Positions 23,829-32,042 of a stretch of DNA of 32,042 nucleotides are shown here, piece by piece. Both the position numbers and the translations under genes were made by a program. The notes below the pieces were generated by a model, which had not been told where the DNA came from, did no database searches, and saw only the letters and a program-made list of their open reading frames with translations. The DNA is from an uncultured Thermomicrobiales bacterium (GTDB taxonomy: Bacteria; Chloroflexota; Chloroflexia; Thermomicrobiales; UBA6265): positions 1 through 32,042 of the forward strand of contig CADCWF010000114.1 in NCBI GenBank assembly GCA_902806345.1, written 5' to 3'. How positions within the stretch are numbered: position 1 is the stretch's first letter; each line of letters starts with the position of its first letter.

Positions 23829-24335
23829 TCAGTTTCGGCGCCCGTCTTGCCTCGGCGCGTCCCACGTAGCCGCGCTCAACGCGCAGCGGTCGAGGATCTC
23901 GACGGTCCAGGCCTCCGTTTCCCTGGCCCTCGCGATGGCCTCGCGGAGCCTCGGGGCGACGACCTCACGTGGTCGCTGAGGAGGGCGGGCGGGACCGGTC
24001 CGGGCAGCCCTCGTTCCGGCGTCGTGTTCGGGGAGCGCGACGGCCGCGACGGTCTCCGGAGCCGCCGTGGAAGTGAACGCCACCTCGGCGCCCGTCCAAC
24101 CGGAGTGGGCCAACAGCTCGCCGACCGGCAGGCCAAGGGCCGCGGCGATGCCGCCGAGGCGATCCGCGTGGGGGAGCACGACGCGACCCTGTTCCAGGCG
24201 GGAGACATCCGACTGCCGCATCCGGCCGCCGGTTTCGCGGACGCGCTCGGCCAGCTCCTCTTGCGACCAGCCAAGTTCGCGGCGGCGGTCACGGATCGTC
24301 GCGCCCAACGTGCAGGCTCGCGTGTGCGCCTCCAT
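23829..24335 (-). CDS. XRE family helix-turn-helix protein
   Basis: A 168-residue protein. An XRE/Cro-type domain (about 8-75) reads TLGATIRDRRRELGWSQEEL, then MRQSDVSRLEQGRVVLPHAD and LGGIAAALGLPVGELLAHSG. Helix 2 and recognition helix 3 are clear, with an insertion RETGGR between them. The C-terminal half is Ala/Arg/Thr-rich with a final helix near 130-155 and matches nothing I know. The ATG at 24335 follows GAGGTGGGGG; the frame is open 64 codons upstream but not protein-like. It lies downstream of the CheB genes on the same strand after a 260-bp gap. Its target is unknown; no clear palindrome is visible upstream. Confidence 0.85.
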   Translation of the reverse strand: MEAHTRACTLGATIRDRRRELGWSQEELAERVRETGGRMRQSDVSRLEQGRVVLPHADRLGGIAAALGLPVGELLAHSGWTGAEVAFTSTAAPETVAAVALPEHDAGTRAARTGPARPPQRPREVVAPRLREAIARARETEAWTVEILDRCALSAATWDAPRQDGRRN

Positions 24336-24599
24336 CGCCCCCACCTCGGCCCCAACGGGATGGCCAAGACCGCCGAATCTGCCATTCGCCGAGCGGCTCA
24401 GTCCCACCGAGCAGTTCTTCGTCAACGCGGGCCGGAGGAACAGCCCGGGGATGCCGGGCGACTCACCTACACGTTCCGTGCCGCCAACGCGGGGCTCGGC
24501 GACGCCGCCGCGGCCCAACCTCGTCACGCGTCTGGAGAGGGCGCCGGGGGCCCGACGAACACCTTGCCGCCGCCGGCCGGCGGGCGCAGCGTGGAGCGG

Positions 24600-25646
24600 C
24601 TAGCCGGCCTGGGCCTGCCGCTCGACCGCGTCGATGATGACCGTGGCCTGGTCGCCGGGGTTCGGCATCGCCTCGAGCAGCTCCCGGATCACCTGGGCGT
24701 GCCGCTCGTCGAGCGCCGCCTGCTCCTCGATCCGCTCCGTCAGCGACCCGTTGCCGCCACCCACGGGTCGGACCACCATCTGCCGCGAGAGCGTGGATTT
24801 CTCTCGGAGCAGGCGGACGCACCGCCAGAGGGCGCTCTCCAGCTCATCCGACTTCTGGGCGAGCAGGACCTGCGGCGCGTAGGCGTGGCCGACGTGGCAG
24901 CGGAACCGGATCGGCGGCGCCTCTTCCGCTTGCCACATCACGCCGCCGCAGTCGGGGCAGGTGTAGACGGTCAGCTCGTCGGCTCGGCGGTCTCCGGCTT
25001 GCTCGGCGAAATCCTGCTCGATGACGCGGGACATGTGCTCTTCGATGTCGACCACGGGGGCATCTCCTTCCTGCCTCACCGGTTGCCGCGCGAGGCGGTC
25101 AAGCGCCGCCCCGATCTCCCGCGCCGGCAGCACGTAGTCGGCCTCGATGTGGCGGAGCGCGCTGCGGGGCATGCCATCGACGGCCGCGTCCTCGGGGTCC
25201 TGGACGATGGCGATGCCACCCCGACCCTTGACCGCGAGCAGACCGGCGCTGCCGTCGTAGAGGGCGCCGGAGAGGACGACGCCGACCACCCGCGGCCCGA
25301 AGGCGCGGGCGGCCGACCGGAAGAGGGGGTCGATCGCGGGTCGGCTGTGGTTCTCGCGGGGGCCGCGGGTCAGCTCGACCCACCCCTGGCGGACGAGCAG
25401 GTGCCGATCCGGCGGCGCCACGTAGATCCGCCCCGGCTCGATCCGGTCGCCGTTGCGGGCGTGGGCCGCCGGCAGCGGGCCGGCGCGGCCCAGGATCTGG
25501 GGCAGCTTGCTGACCGAGTAGGGCGGCACGTGGGTGACCACGAAGACGGCGCCGGGGAACCCATCGGGGAGATCCCGGATCAGGCCGATCAGCGGCTCGA
25601 TGCCGCCGGCCGAGGCGCCGATGACCACGATGTCGCAGCAGGCCAT
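24600..25646 (-). CDS. Stand-alone CheB-type methylesterase with C-terminal zinc-ribbon-like extension
   Basis: A 348-residue protein with no receiver domain. The CheB methylesterase domain (1 to about 190) carries the catalytic Ser in VIGASAGGIEPL, His in VVTHVPP and Asp in LSGALYDGSAG. A C-terminal extension (about 220-345) has YTCPDCGGVMW and RFRCHVGHAYAPQ, a four-ligand Cys/His site, followed by helices. This is a known architecture of orphan CheB proteins. The first in-frame start, GTG 25676, overlaps the stop of the upstream fusion gene (GTGA). The ATG at 25646 has GGAGGGG and fits the domain better. It is probably co-transcribed with the CheB-CheR-kinase gene. The substrate (a receptor glutamyl ester) is not in this window. 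Confidence 0.92.
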   Translation of the reverse strand: MACCDIVVIGASAGGIEPLIGLIRDLPDGFPGAVFVVTHVPPYSVSKLPQILGRAGPLPAAHARNGDRIEPGRIYVAPPDRHLLVRQGWVELTRGPRENHSRPAIDPLFRSAARAFGPRVVGVVLSGALYDGSAGLLAVKGRGGIAIVQDPEDAAVDGMPRSALRHIEADYVLPAREIGAALDRLARQPVRQEGDAPVVDIEEHMSRVIEQDFAEQAGDRRADELTVYTCPDCGGVMWQAEEAPPIRFRCHVGHAYAPQVLLAQKSDELESALWRCVRLLREKSTLSRQMVVRPVGGGNGSLTERIEEQAALDERHAQVIRELLEAMPNPGDQATVIIDAVERQAQAG

Positions 25647-25672
25647 GGCGGCCCCTCCCGGACGGCGCTCGC

Positions 25673-28600
25673 TCACCGGTTGGCGCCGATCGCGTCCGGT
25701 TCGGGCACGGCGGGCTCCTCGTCGCGGAGCGGCAGCCTGAGCGTGAAGGTGGCGCCCTCGCCGACGACCGAACAGACGTCGAGGGTGCCGCCATGGGCGT
25801 CCACGATCTCGCGGGCGATGAACAGGCCGAGCCCAAGGCCATGCTGCCTGCGGGCCGGTCCGTCGGCCTGGTAGAAGCGCGAGAAGATGGCGGGAAGCGC
25901 CTCCGGCGGGATGCCCGGCCCGAAGTCCCGGACGGCGATCGCCGCCTCGGAGCCATCGCGGCGGAGATCGATGTCGATCCGCTCCGTGTCCGGGGCGTGG
26001 GCGATGGCGTTGTTGAGCAGGTTCAGCAGCACCTGCTCCAGTCGCCGCCTGTCGCCGCTGACGACGAGGGGGGCACTCCCCGGCTCCAGGGTGACCCGGA
26101 TCTCCCGGCCCCCGGCCATCGGCTCGATCGTGTCCACCACCCGCGCCGCCAACGCCGCCAGGTCGACCGGGTCCTGGGTGATGCGGAACGTGCCGTGCTC
26201 CAGGCGGGCGACGTCCATCAGCTCGTCGATCTGGGATTCGAGCCGGTTCACCTGCTCCCGGGCCCGAGCGGCGTACCGCTGGAGCCGCTCGTCGGCCTCG
26301 GAGCGTGCCAGGTCGCGGGCGATCAACTGGACCATGCCCGAAAGCGACGTCAGCGGCGTCCGCAGTTCGTGCCCGGCCATCGCGACGAACTGCTCCTGGA
26401 GGCGGCGGAGGCTGCGGTCGGTGATGTCGCGGATGACCACGACGCCGAGGCGTGTCCCCTCCTCCCCCGCGATCGGGCGACCGCTGGCTTCGAACCAGCG
26501 GCGGCCGCCGTCGGCCGCCGAGAGCGTGAATTCGAGGGAGAAGGTCTCGCCGGCCGCCGCCCGCCGCTGCGGCCAGGCGGCCTCCGGCAGAAGCCGGCCA
26601 TCCGCGTCGCCCGGCCGCAGGGCGTCCAGGCGGCCGAAAAGGCGGTCGAAGGCGGGGTTGCTCAGGACCGGGGTGCCTTCGGCGTCGACGACGAGGACGG
26701 CGTCGCCCATCGCGGCCATGACCGCGTCCAACCGCGCCCGCTCGGACTCGACCGTCTGCCGCTGGAACTCCAGCGATGACGCCAGGGTAAGCAGCTCGGC
26801 ACCCCGCGCCTCGAGCTCGTCGTTGGTCGTGGTCAGCTCCTCGACCGTCGCCTGCTGCTCTTCGTTGAGCGTTTCCAGCTCCTCGTTCGTCGCCTGCAGC
26901 TCCTCGTTCAAGGTCTCGATCTCTTCGGCCGCGGCCTGGACCTCCTCGTGGGAGACGAGCAACTCCTCGTTCTCGATCTGGAGCCGGGTGTTCGCCGAGA
27001 CCAGCTCCTGGTTCGCCCGTTGGAGCGAGCGGACGGAGGTGATCGCCTGCGCCGCGCGGGCGGTTTCGCGGTCCAGCCGGACCTGCAGGTCGTCCCGCTC
27101 CGCGGCCAGGTCCCGCAGCCGCCCGGCCGTCTCGGTGACGTCGACGACGACGACGACCGCTTCCGGCTCGTCGCCGTGGAGGTCGGCGAATGCGGGGTAG
27201 CCGATCAGCCAGAGGTCGCGGCTCTCCTCGACCAGGGCATCGGCCGGGACGTGGTGGCGGACCGTCTCGGACTCGCCGGCCAGCGCGGCGTCGAGCACCG
27301 CTCGCACGGGTGGGGCAAGGGACGCGGCGACACCGTGGACGAGGTCCTCCCCCATCGCCTCGGCGGTGATGCCGAGCAGGCCACGGGCGGCGCCGTTGAT
27401 GGTCCGCACGTGGTAGCCGCGGTCGACGGTCGCGATGCCGACCGGCAGCCCCTCGAGGAGCAGCCGCACGGCGACGCCGAGCACCGGCTCGCGGATCGAT
27501 TGGGTCGCCGCCGGGGCCAGGTGGCGGACGGACGGCACCTGGCGGCCCGGTCGCGCCGCGAGCGGCGACGTGCGGCCGGGCCAGGGCTGGTCATCGGGCG
27601 GCACCGGCGCCGGGTCCCCGATTCGCCGGAACACCTTCAGTCGGGGCTGCTCGGGAGCGAAGAACTCCGGCAGGGGGCTGATGGTTTCGGCCTTGCCCAG
27701 CACCAGGCAACCGCCTCGGCGGAGCGAGAAGGCGAAACGCTGGAGCACCCGTCGCTGGAGGTCGGCCGTGAAATAGATCAGCACGTTGCGGCAGAGCACG
27801 AGGTCGATCCGGGGGAAGGGGGGGCGGCTGCCGAGGTCGTGGTCGCCGAAGACGACCAAGCCGCGGATCCGCTTGTTGAGCTCGAACGATCCGTCGCGGG
27901 GGAGGAAGTGGCGCTCGACCAGGTCGCTCGGCACCTCCTGCAGCGCAGCCGGCGGGTAGACGCCCCGCCGCGCGAAATCGACGGCGTCGGCGGCGACGTC
28001 GGTGGCGAAGATGCGGACGGGCAGCGCGTCGAGGTCGTCGCCGAGGAGGTCGGCGACGACCATCGCCAGGCTGTAGGCCTCCTCGCCGGTGGCGCAGCCG
28101 GCCGACCAGAGGCGGAGCTCCCCCCGCTCCCGCGCCTCGTCGACCAGGGGCGGCAGCACCTGCTCGCGCAGGTAGGCGAAGAGGTCCGGATCGCGGAAGA
28201 ACTCGGTGACCTTGATCAGGAAGCTCCCGATGAGGCGCTGCAGCTCGGCCGGGTGCCGCTCGGTGAAACGCCGATACTCGGCCAGCGACGGCATCCCGAC
28301 CGCGGTCATCCGACGGTCGAGGCGGCGCTCGATGGTGGCGCGCTTGTAGGACGAAAAGTCGAGCCCGCTTCGGTCCCGGATGCGGTCGAGGAACGCCGGG
28401 AGATCCCCGCCTCTGCCGTTCGGGAGCGGAGTCCTGGGATCGCGGACCAGTTCGACCAGGAGCGGCCCGATCTCCTCGAGGTCGGCGACGATGTCGACCG
28501 CGGACGGGGCGACGGATCCCGGCATGCCGGAGAAGCGGGCGGTCGCCGGGTTCTGGACGACGACCGTGCCGCCGAGGGCCTTGACCGACTGCGCCCCGAT

Positions 28601-29029
28601 CGCGCCGTCGGCGCCGCTCCCGGAGAGGACGACGGCGACGAGGTTCTCGGTGAAGACCCGAGAGGCGGTCAGCAGGAGGTGGTCGACGGAGGGCATCGGG
28701 GCGACCGCCCCCTCGGTCAGGAGGCCGACGGTGTGGTCGGTCACCTCCACGTCGTGGCCGGAGGGCACGACGTAGACGACGCCGGCCGCGAGCGGCTCCT
28801 TGGCGACGACGGTCCGAACCGGCAGCGCGGTGCGGGCGGCGAGGATCTCGCCGAGCCGGCTGGCGCGGGCGGGGTCGAGGTGCTGGGCGATGACGATCGG
28901 CGCCGGGAAATCGGCGGGCAGGCCGGCGACCAGGGTCGAGAGCGCGTCGACGCCGCCGGCGGAGGCGCCGACGACGACCAACTGTTGGACCTGCGCGTGC
29001 TCGCTCGCCGTCGCGTCGGTCTCGCTCAT
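25673..29029 (-). CDS. CheB-CheR-PAS-histidine kinase fusion protein
   Basis: A 1118-residue soluble protein. Domains: CheB methylesterase (15-190; Ser23 in VVVGASAGGVDAL, His50 in IAQHLDPA, Asp141 in SGSGADGAIG); CheR methyltransferase (205-470; SAM site LRLWSAGCATGEEAYSLAM, plus IDLVLCRNVLIYF); PAS-like (about 515-635); long coiled coil (660-765; repeats of the NEELQATNEELETLNEE type); PAS (768-872); HisKA ([18 protein letters not shown], His887); HATPase_c (NLLNNAIAHA, VRDFGPGIPP, HGLGLGLFIA). It combines opposing methylation enzymes with a kinase output. The ATG at 29029 follows GGGGGG; an ATG four codons earlier lacks a site. It overlaps the second CheB gene. No receptor, CheA or flagellar gene is nearby, so its role is probably not classical chemotaxis. 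Confidence 0.95.
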   Translation of the reverse strand: MSETDATASEHAQVQQLVVVGASAGGVDALSTLVAGLPADFPAPIVIAQHLDPARASRLGEILAARTALPVRTVVAKEPLAAGVVYVVPSGHDVEVTDHTVGLLTEGAVAPMPSVDHLLLTASRVFTENLVAVVLSGSGADGAIGAQSVKALGGTVVVQNPATARFSGMPGSVAPSAVDIVADLEEIGPLLVELVRDPRTPLPNGRGGDLPAFLDRIRDRSGLDFSSYKRATIERRLDRRMTAVGMPSLAEYRRFTERHPAELQRLIGSFLIKVTEFFRDPDLFAYLREQVLPPLVDEARERGELRLWSAGCATGEEAYSLAMVVADLLGDDLDALPVRIFATDVAADAVDFARRGVYPPAALQEVPSDLVERHFLPRDGSFELNKRIRGLVVFGDHDLGSRPPFPRIDLVLCRNVLIYFTADLQRRVLQRFAFSLRRGGCLVLGKAETISPLPEFFAPEQPRLKVFRRIGDPAPVPPDDQPWPGRTSPLAARPGRQVPSVRHLAPAATQSIREPVLGVAVRLLLEGLPVGIATVDRGYHVRTINGAARGLLGITAEAMGEDLVHGVAASLAPPVRAVLDAALAGESETVRHHVPADALVEESRDLWLIGYPAFADLHGDEPEAVVVVVDVTETAGRLRDLAAERDDLQVRLDRETARAAQAITSVRSLQRANQELVSANTRLQIENEELLVSHEEVQAAAEEIETLNEELQATNEELETLNEEQQATVEELTTTNDELEARGAELLTLASSLEFQRQTVESERARLDAVMAAMGDAVLVVDAEGTPVLSNPAFDRLFGRLDALRPGDADGRLLPEAAWPQRRAAAGETFSLEFTLSAADGGRRWFEASGRPIAGEEGTRLGVVVIRDITDRSLRRLQEQFVAMAGHELRTPLTSLSGMVQLIARDLARSEADERLQRYAARAREQVNRLESQIDELMDVARLEHGTFRITQDPVDLAALAARVVDTIEPMAGGREIRVTLEPGSAPLVVSGDRRRLEQVLLNLLNNAIAHAPDTERIDIDLRRDGSEAAIAVRDFGPGIPPEALPAIFSRFYQADGPARRQHGLGLGLFIAREIVDAHGGTLDVCSVVGEGATFTLRLPLRDEEPAVPEPDAIGANR

Positions 29030-29553
29030 CGACCCCCCCATGGGTCATCCGGCCCCGGCACTGTCCGCTGGGTTCGGCATCCTAGCACGCACCCCCGACA
29101 CGGGTGCCGGGGGTGTCGGATCGTGCGGCAAGGGGTCCGGTAGACGCTCATCGGGGCAAAGAAGCGCAGGAACGGGGCCAGGGGCGATTGCGGATGGCGG
29201 CCGCCGGCCCCCAACCTCCAGTGGGGGCGATTGTGACGGCTTAGTGATGACGCGAGCGGCCACGGGTGGCGGGGCCAGTGGCGACCATAGGCCGGCACCA
29301 TCCTCCCGCAACCCCAGTCGTGCCGGAGAGACGGCGGAGCGCGCCGCCGAGTAGGTCCGGCACGGTCACGAAATCGGCTTCGATGCGGGCAGAATCGCCG
29401 TCGGGGGCGATCGGTCGGGGTCGGGGAGGTGGTCGCGCCGCCACGATGCCCCCTTTCTCCCGCACGGCGGCGGGTGCGCGGGAGGATGGCGGAGGATGGG
29501 GACCGGGGGTGGGGGGAGGGGCCACCCGGCGCGCCGAAACCTGGCGGTCGAGA
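29030..29553. other. 524-bp spacer upstream of the CheB-CheR-kinase gene
   Basis: No recognisable gene. A hairpin with arms CCGACAC (29095-29101) and GTGTCGG (29113-29119) lies just upstream of TAGGAT (29084-29079, minus). That hexamer may be the -10 of the kinase gene, although no good -35 is found 17 bp before it. The remainder is Gly/Pro-coding shadow sequence in every frame. Confidence 0.45.
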
Positions 29554-31182
29554 TCAGACGCCGACGCTCAGCGCCTCGGGGGCGGCGGATTCGGCGGGGC
29601 TGGCTCCGGCCGGGGTCTGGGCCGGGCCCTGGGCCGAGCGGAGCGGGATCTCGCGGAGGAAGAAGGCGACGACCAGGGCCAGGGCGACGAAGGGGACGCC
29701 GGCCAGGAAGACGTCGGTCAGGGCGTGCGTGAACGCCTGCAGGACGATCCCCTTGAACGGCTCCGGCAGCGCCTGGATGGCCTGGACGTTGTTGGCGTCG
29801 ACGGCTCCCGCGCCGCCGACCGCGACCGGGGCGTCGCCGAACCCCTGGGCGAGGTAGGCCGCGAGGCGGCTGGAGAGGACGGCACCGAAGACCGCCGCCC
29901 CGATCGCGCCGCCGAGCGAGCGGAAGAAGGTGACCGCGCTGGTGGCCGTCCCCAGGTCGCGGAACTCGACCGCGTTCTGGACGGCGACGGTGATCGTCTG
30001 GAAGGTGAAGCCGAGGCCAGCGCCGAAGGCGTAGAGGGCGGCGGCGGTCTGCCAGAAGGGCGTCTCGACCTGGAGGCGGGAGAGCAGCAGCAGGGCCCCG
30101 ACCAGGATCGCGGCGCCGAGGATCGGGAAGATCTTGTAGCGGCCGGTGCGGGTGATCAACTGGCCGGAGCCGATCGAGGTGGTGAAGATGCCGGCGACGG
30201 CCGGCAGCATCGCCAGGCCGGACTGGGTCGGCGAGAGGCCCTTGACCGCCTGCAGGTAGAGCGGCATGAAGATGAGGGCGCCGAACATGGCGACGCCGGC
30301 CAGGAAGCCGTAAAGGTTGCCGACGGCGAAGACCCGGTTATGGAAGAGGTGCAGCGGGATGATCGGCTCCCTCGCCCGCCGCTCGACGGCGACGAAGAGG
30401 GCGCCGAGGAGGGCGGCGGCGGCGACCAGCGCCAGCGCCCCCGGCGTCGTCCAGCCGAACTCCTTGCCGGCCCAGTCGAGGTAGAGCAGCAACGAGGAGA
30501 CGGCGGCGACGATCAGCCCCGCTCCGAGGTAGTCGATGGTGTGCTCGCGGCGGACGCTCGGCAGCTTCAGGGCGAGGGAGGTGACGACCAGGGCGGCGAG
30601 GCCAATCGGGAGGTTGATGTAGAAGATCCAGCGCCAGCCGGGGCCGTCGGTGAACCAGCCGCCGAGGAGGGGGCCGGCGACGCTGGAGACGCCGAAGACG
30701 GCGCCGAACCAGCCCTGGTAGCGGCCGCGCTCGCGGGGCGGGATGACGTCGCCGATGACGGCGAAGGCGATCGCCATCAGGCCGCCGCCGCCGATGCCCT
30801 GGAGCGCTCGGAAGCCGATCAACTGGGGCATGTTCTGGCTGAGGCCGGCGAGGACCGAGCCGACCAGGAAGATGACGATGGCGGCCTGGAAGATGGGGCG
30901 GCGGCCGTAGAGGTCGGAGATCTTGCCCCAGAGCGGGGTCGCCGCGGTCGAGGTCAGCAGGTAGGCGGTGACGACCCAGGAGAGCTGGTCGAGGCCGCCG
31001 AGGTCGCTGACGATCCGGGGGAGGGCGGTGCCGACGATGCTCTGGTCGAGGGCGGCCAGCAGCATGCCGGCCATCAGGCCGCCGAGAACGACCAGGATCT
31101 CCCGGTGGGAGAGGTACTGCGGCTGCGGATCCCCGAGGGCGGCTCCGGCGGCCCCCACCCCGTCGACTGTGCCCCGTGCCAT
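29554..31182 (-). CDS. DHA2-type MFS multidrug exporter (EmrB/QacA subfamily)
   Basis: A 542-residue inner-membrane transporter with 14 predicted transmembrane segments, the size and layout of drug:H+ antiporter family 2. Motif D1 in LDQSIVGTALPRIVSDL, motif A in LWGKISDLYGRRP and motif C around VAGPLLGGWFTD are all present. FYINLPIGL is typical of EmrB/QacA-like proteins. Residues 1-25 are a soluble leader and the C-terminus is Ala/Pro-rich. The ATG at 31182 has GAGGGG upstream; the frame extends 34 codons further through the operator and is not coding there. It is divergent from a TetR regulator, the usual arrangement for a drug-inducible pump. The substrate cannot be predicted. Confidence 0.95.
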   Translation of the reverse strand: MARGTVDGVGAAGAALGDPQPQYLSHREILVVLGGLMAGMLLAALDQSIVGTALPRIVSDLGGLDQLSWVVTAYLLTSTAATPLWGKISDLYGRRPIFQAAIVIFLVGSVLAGLSQNMPQLIGFRALQGIGGGGLMAIAFAVIGDVIPPRERGRYQGWFGAVFGVSSVAGPLLGGWFTDGPGWRWIFYINLPIGLAALVVTSLALKLPSVRREHTIDYLGAGLIVAAVSSLLLYLDWAGKEFGWTTPGALALVAAAALLGALFVAVERRAREPIIPLHLFHNRVFAVGNLYGFLAGVAMFGALIFMPLYLQAVKGLSPTQSGLAMLPAVAGIFTTSIGSGQLITRTGRYKIFPILGAAILVGALLLLSRLQVETPFWQTAAALYAFGAGLGFTFQTITVAVQNAVEFRDLGTATSAVTFFRSLGGAIGAAVFGAVLSSRLAAYLAQGFGDAPVAVGGAGAVDANNVQAIQALPEPFKGIVLQAFTHALTDVFLAGVPFVALALVVAFFLREIPLRSAQGPAQTPAGASPAESAAPEALSVGV

Positions 31183-31222
31183 CGGTTCCCCTCGCCGTCC
31201 TCGTGTCCCCTGCCACCCTGCC

Positions 31223-31263
31223 CCAACCAACCGGTTGGTTGGCGGGCAAGGCGGGACTATACT
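31223..31263 (+). promoter_or_regulatory. TetR operator and regulator promoter
   Basis: A perfect 20-bp palindrome at 31223-31242 has arms CCAACCAACC and GGTTGGTTGG. TATACT (31258-31263) is a good -10 for the plus-strand TetR gene. TTGGTT at 31235-31240, inside the right arm, lies exactly 17 bp before it as -35. Repressor binding would therefore cover the -35 and sit close to the exporter start. The palindrome is seen directly; the regulator assignment is by position. Confidence 0.87.
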
Positions 31264-31316
31264 TCGGGAAGCATCGGGCGTCAACGGGGCCGCGGCGCGG
31301 CCGAGGTGGGCACGGC

Positions 31317-31979
31317 GTGGGCGGAGATGAGTTCGGGGCGGCCCCGGCGCCGGGCGGGGAACCGCAGCCGGCAGAACGCGTGGAGCCAGGGTTCGGCCCT
31401 GGCCAGGGCCGCGAGCGGATCCTGCGGGAGGCGCGGCGGCTCTTCGCCGAGCGCGGCTACGCCGCGGTCTCGATGCAGCAGATCGCCGATGCCGCCGCCG
31501 TCAACAAGGCAACGCTCTACCACCACGTCCGCGACAAGGAGGAGCTCTTCCTGGCCGTCGTGGCCGAGGAGTTGACGCGCTCCCGGGATGCCCTCGCCGC
31601 CGCCGTCGCTGACGGGACCACCCTGCGGGAGCAGTTCCGGGGCGTCGCGGCGCACGTCGTCTCGGCCCACCGCTCCGACGTCGGCCGGCTGATGGCGGAC
31701 CTCCGCCACCACGTCGCGCCGGACCGCCACCGCGAGCTGTTCGCCGCCAACGCTCCGCCGTGGCGGGGCATCGCCCCGGCGATCGAGCGGGCGATCGCCG
31801 CCGGCGAGGTACGGCCGGTCGATCCCGACCTCGTCGCCCGCTTCCTCTTCGCGATGGCCGCCAGCCAGCTCTGGTGGACCGACCCCGACCCGGGCGAGGA
31901 CCCGCCCCTGCCCGACCCGGCAGTCGCCGCGGCCATCACCGACGTGCTGCTGGACGGAATCGGGTCGAAATCAAGGTAG
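31317..31979 (+). CDS. TetR family transcriptional regulator
   Basis: A 220-residue TetR/AcrR protein. After a Gly/Pro-rich N-terminal extension the DNA-binding domain reads RERILREARRLFAERGY, then SMQQIADAAAVNKATLYHHV and RDKEELFLAVV. The C-terminal ligand domain is all-helical, with DVGRLMADLRHHV and LVARFLFAMAASQLWW. The start is uncertain: GTG 31317 has GAGGTGG at good spacing, GTG 31380 gives a more usual length but no clear site. It is divergent from the MFS exporter and shares the 20-bp palindrome at 31223-31242. It most likely represses both genes and is released by a transported drug (family knowledge plus position). Confidence 0.9.
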   Translation: MGGDEFGAAPAPGGEPQPAERVEPGFGPGQGRERILREARRLFAERGYAAVSMQQIADAAAVNKATLYHHVRDKEELFLAVVAEELTRSRDALAAAVADGTTLREQFRGVAAHVVSAHRSDVGRLMADLRHHVAPDRHRELFAANAPPWRGIAPAIERAIAAGEVRPVDPDLVARFLFAMAASQLWWTDPDPGEDPPLPDPAVAAAITDVLLDGIGSKSR

Positions 31980-32042
31980 GACTTCAACGGGAAGGATTCA
32001 GGGGCAGATTCGGCAACTAGCTCCAAGACAATCGGTCCTACG

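Noticed and set aside
24567..24584. GC palindrome after the CheB stop as a terminator
   Set aside because: CCGCCGGCCGGCGG has no loop and no T-tract; such words are common in this composition.
26948..29143. 731-codon plus-strand open frame opposite the CheB-CheR-kinase gene
   Set aside because: Antisense shadow of a gene with all catalytic motifs; the composition is not protein-like.
29266..31575. 769-codon plus-strand open frame opposite the exporter gene
   Set aside because: It is rich in Asp/Gly/Glu/Arg with no domain, and is antisense to a clear 14-helix transporter; long antisense frames are expected at this GC content.

Overview
This 32 kb chromosomal window is very GC-rich, with strong G/C third-position bias, Shine-Dalgarno-led starts and several GTG starts. 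The gene style (excalibur protein, DUF6328, CheB-CheR-kinase fusion, Cys-rich secreted protein relic, ArsR/SRPBCC/VOC cluster) suggests a Chloroflexota member of the Thermomicrobia type. That placement is inference; no rRNA or marker gene is present. I saw no tRNA, rRNA, CRISPR array, complete insertion sequence or prophage.

Layout. (1) 0-3.7 kb, minus strand: an ArsR-controlled operon of small proteins (ArsR, SRPBCC/AHSA1, VOC, F420/PPOX-like, DUF1801, DHFR-like reductase), with a truncated VOC gene, a PPOX relic and a duplicated leader between them. (2) 3.9-4.8 kb, plus strand: two broken genes, a GNAT acetyltransferase and a Cys-rich protein. (3) 5-9 kb: a DUF6328 membrane protein ended by a 20-bp hairpin, a triple-excalibur surface protein, an aminotransferase and a fumarylacetoacetase-fold enzyme. 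(4) 9-16 kb: cyclic-di-GMP and sensory genes (membrane HD-GYP, small membrane protein with promoter and palindromic operator, membrane GGDEF with degenerate EAL, triple-PAS histidine kinase). (5) 16-21.2 kb: an OmpR-type response regulator and HAMP kinase followed by two genes whose upstream regions share tandem 11-bp repeats, which makes them candidate targets of this two-component system. (6) 21.2-24.3 kb: YceI, a divergent MarR/monooxygenase pair with twin palindromes, a broken HxlR regulator and an XRE regulator. (7) 24.6-29 kb: two overlapping CheB-type genes, one fused to CheR, PAS and a histidine kinase. (8) 29.5-32 kb: a DHA2 drug exporter divergent from a TetR regulator, with a perfect 20-bp palindrome between them.

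Two themes stand out. The window is dense in one- and two-component regulators, and for ArsR, MarR and TetR the operators can be read directly from the sequence. It also holds an unusual number of damaged genes (GNAT, HxlR, VOC, PPOX, Cys-rich protein, a secreted protein without a start, a kinase that has lost its stop), so it is either a decaying accessory region or one with some assembly indels. The best candidate for something undescribed is the two-component system with its two 11-bp-repeat promoters.
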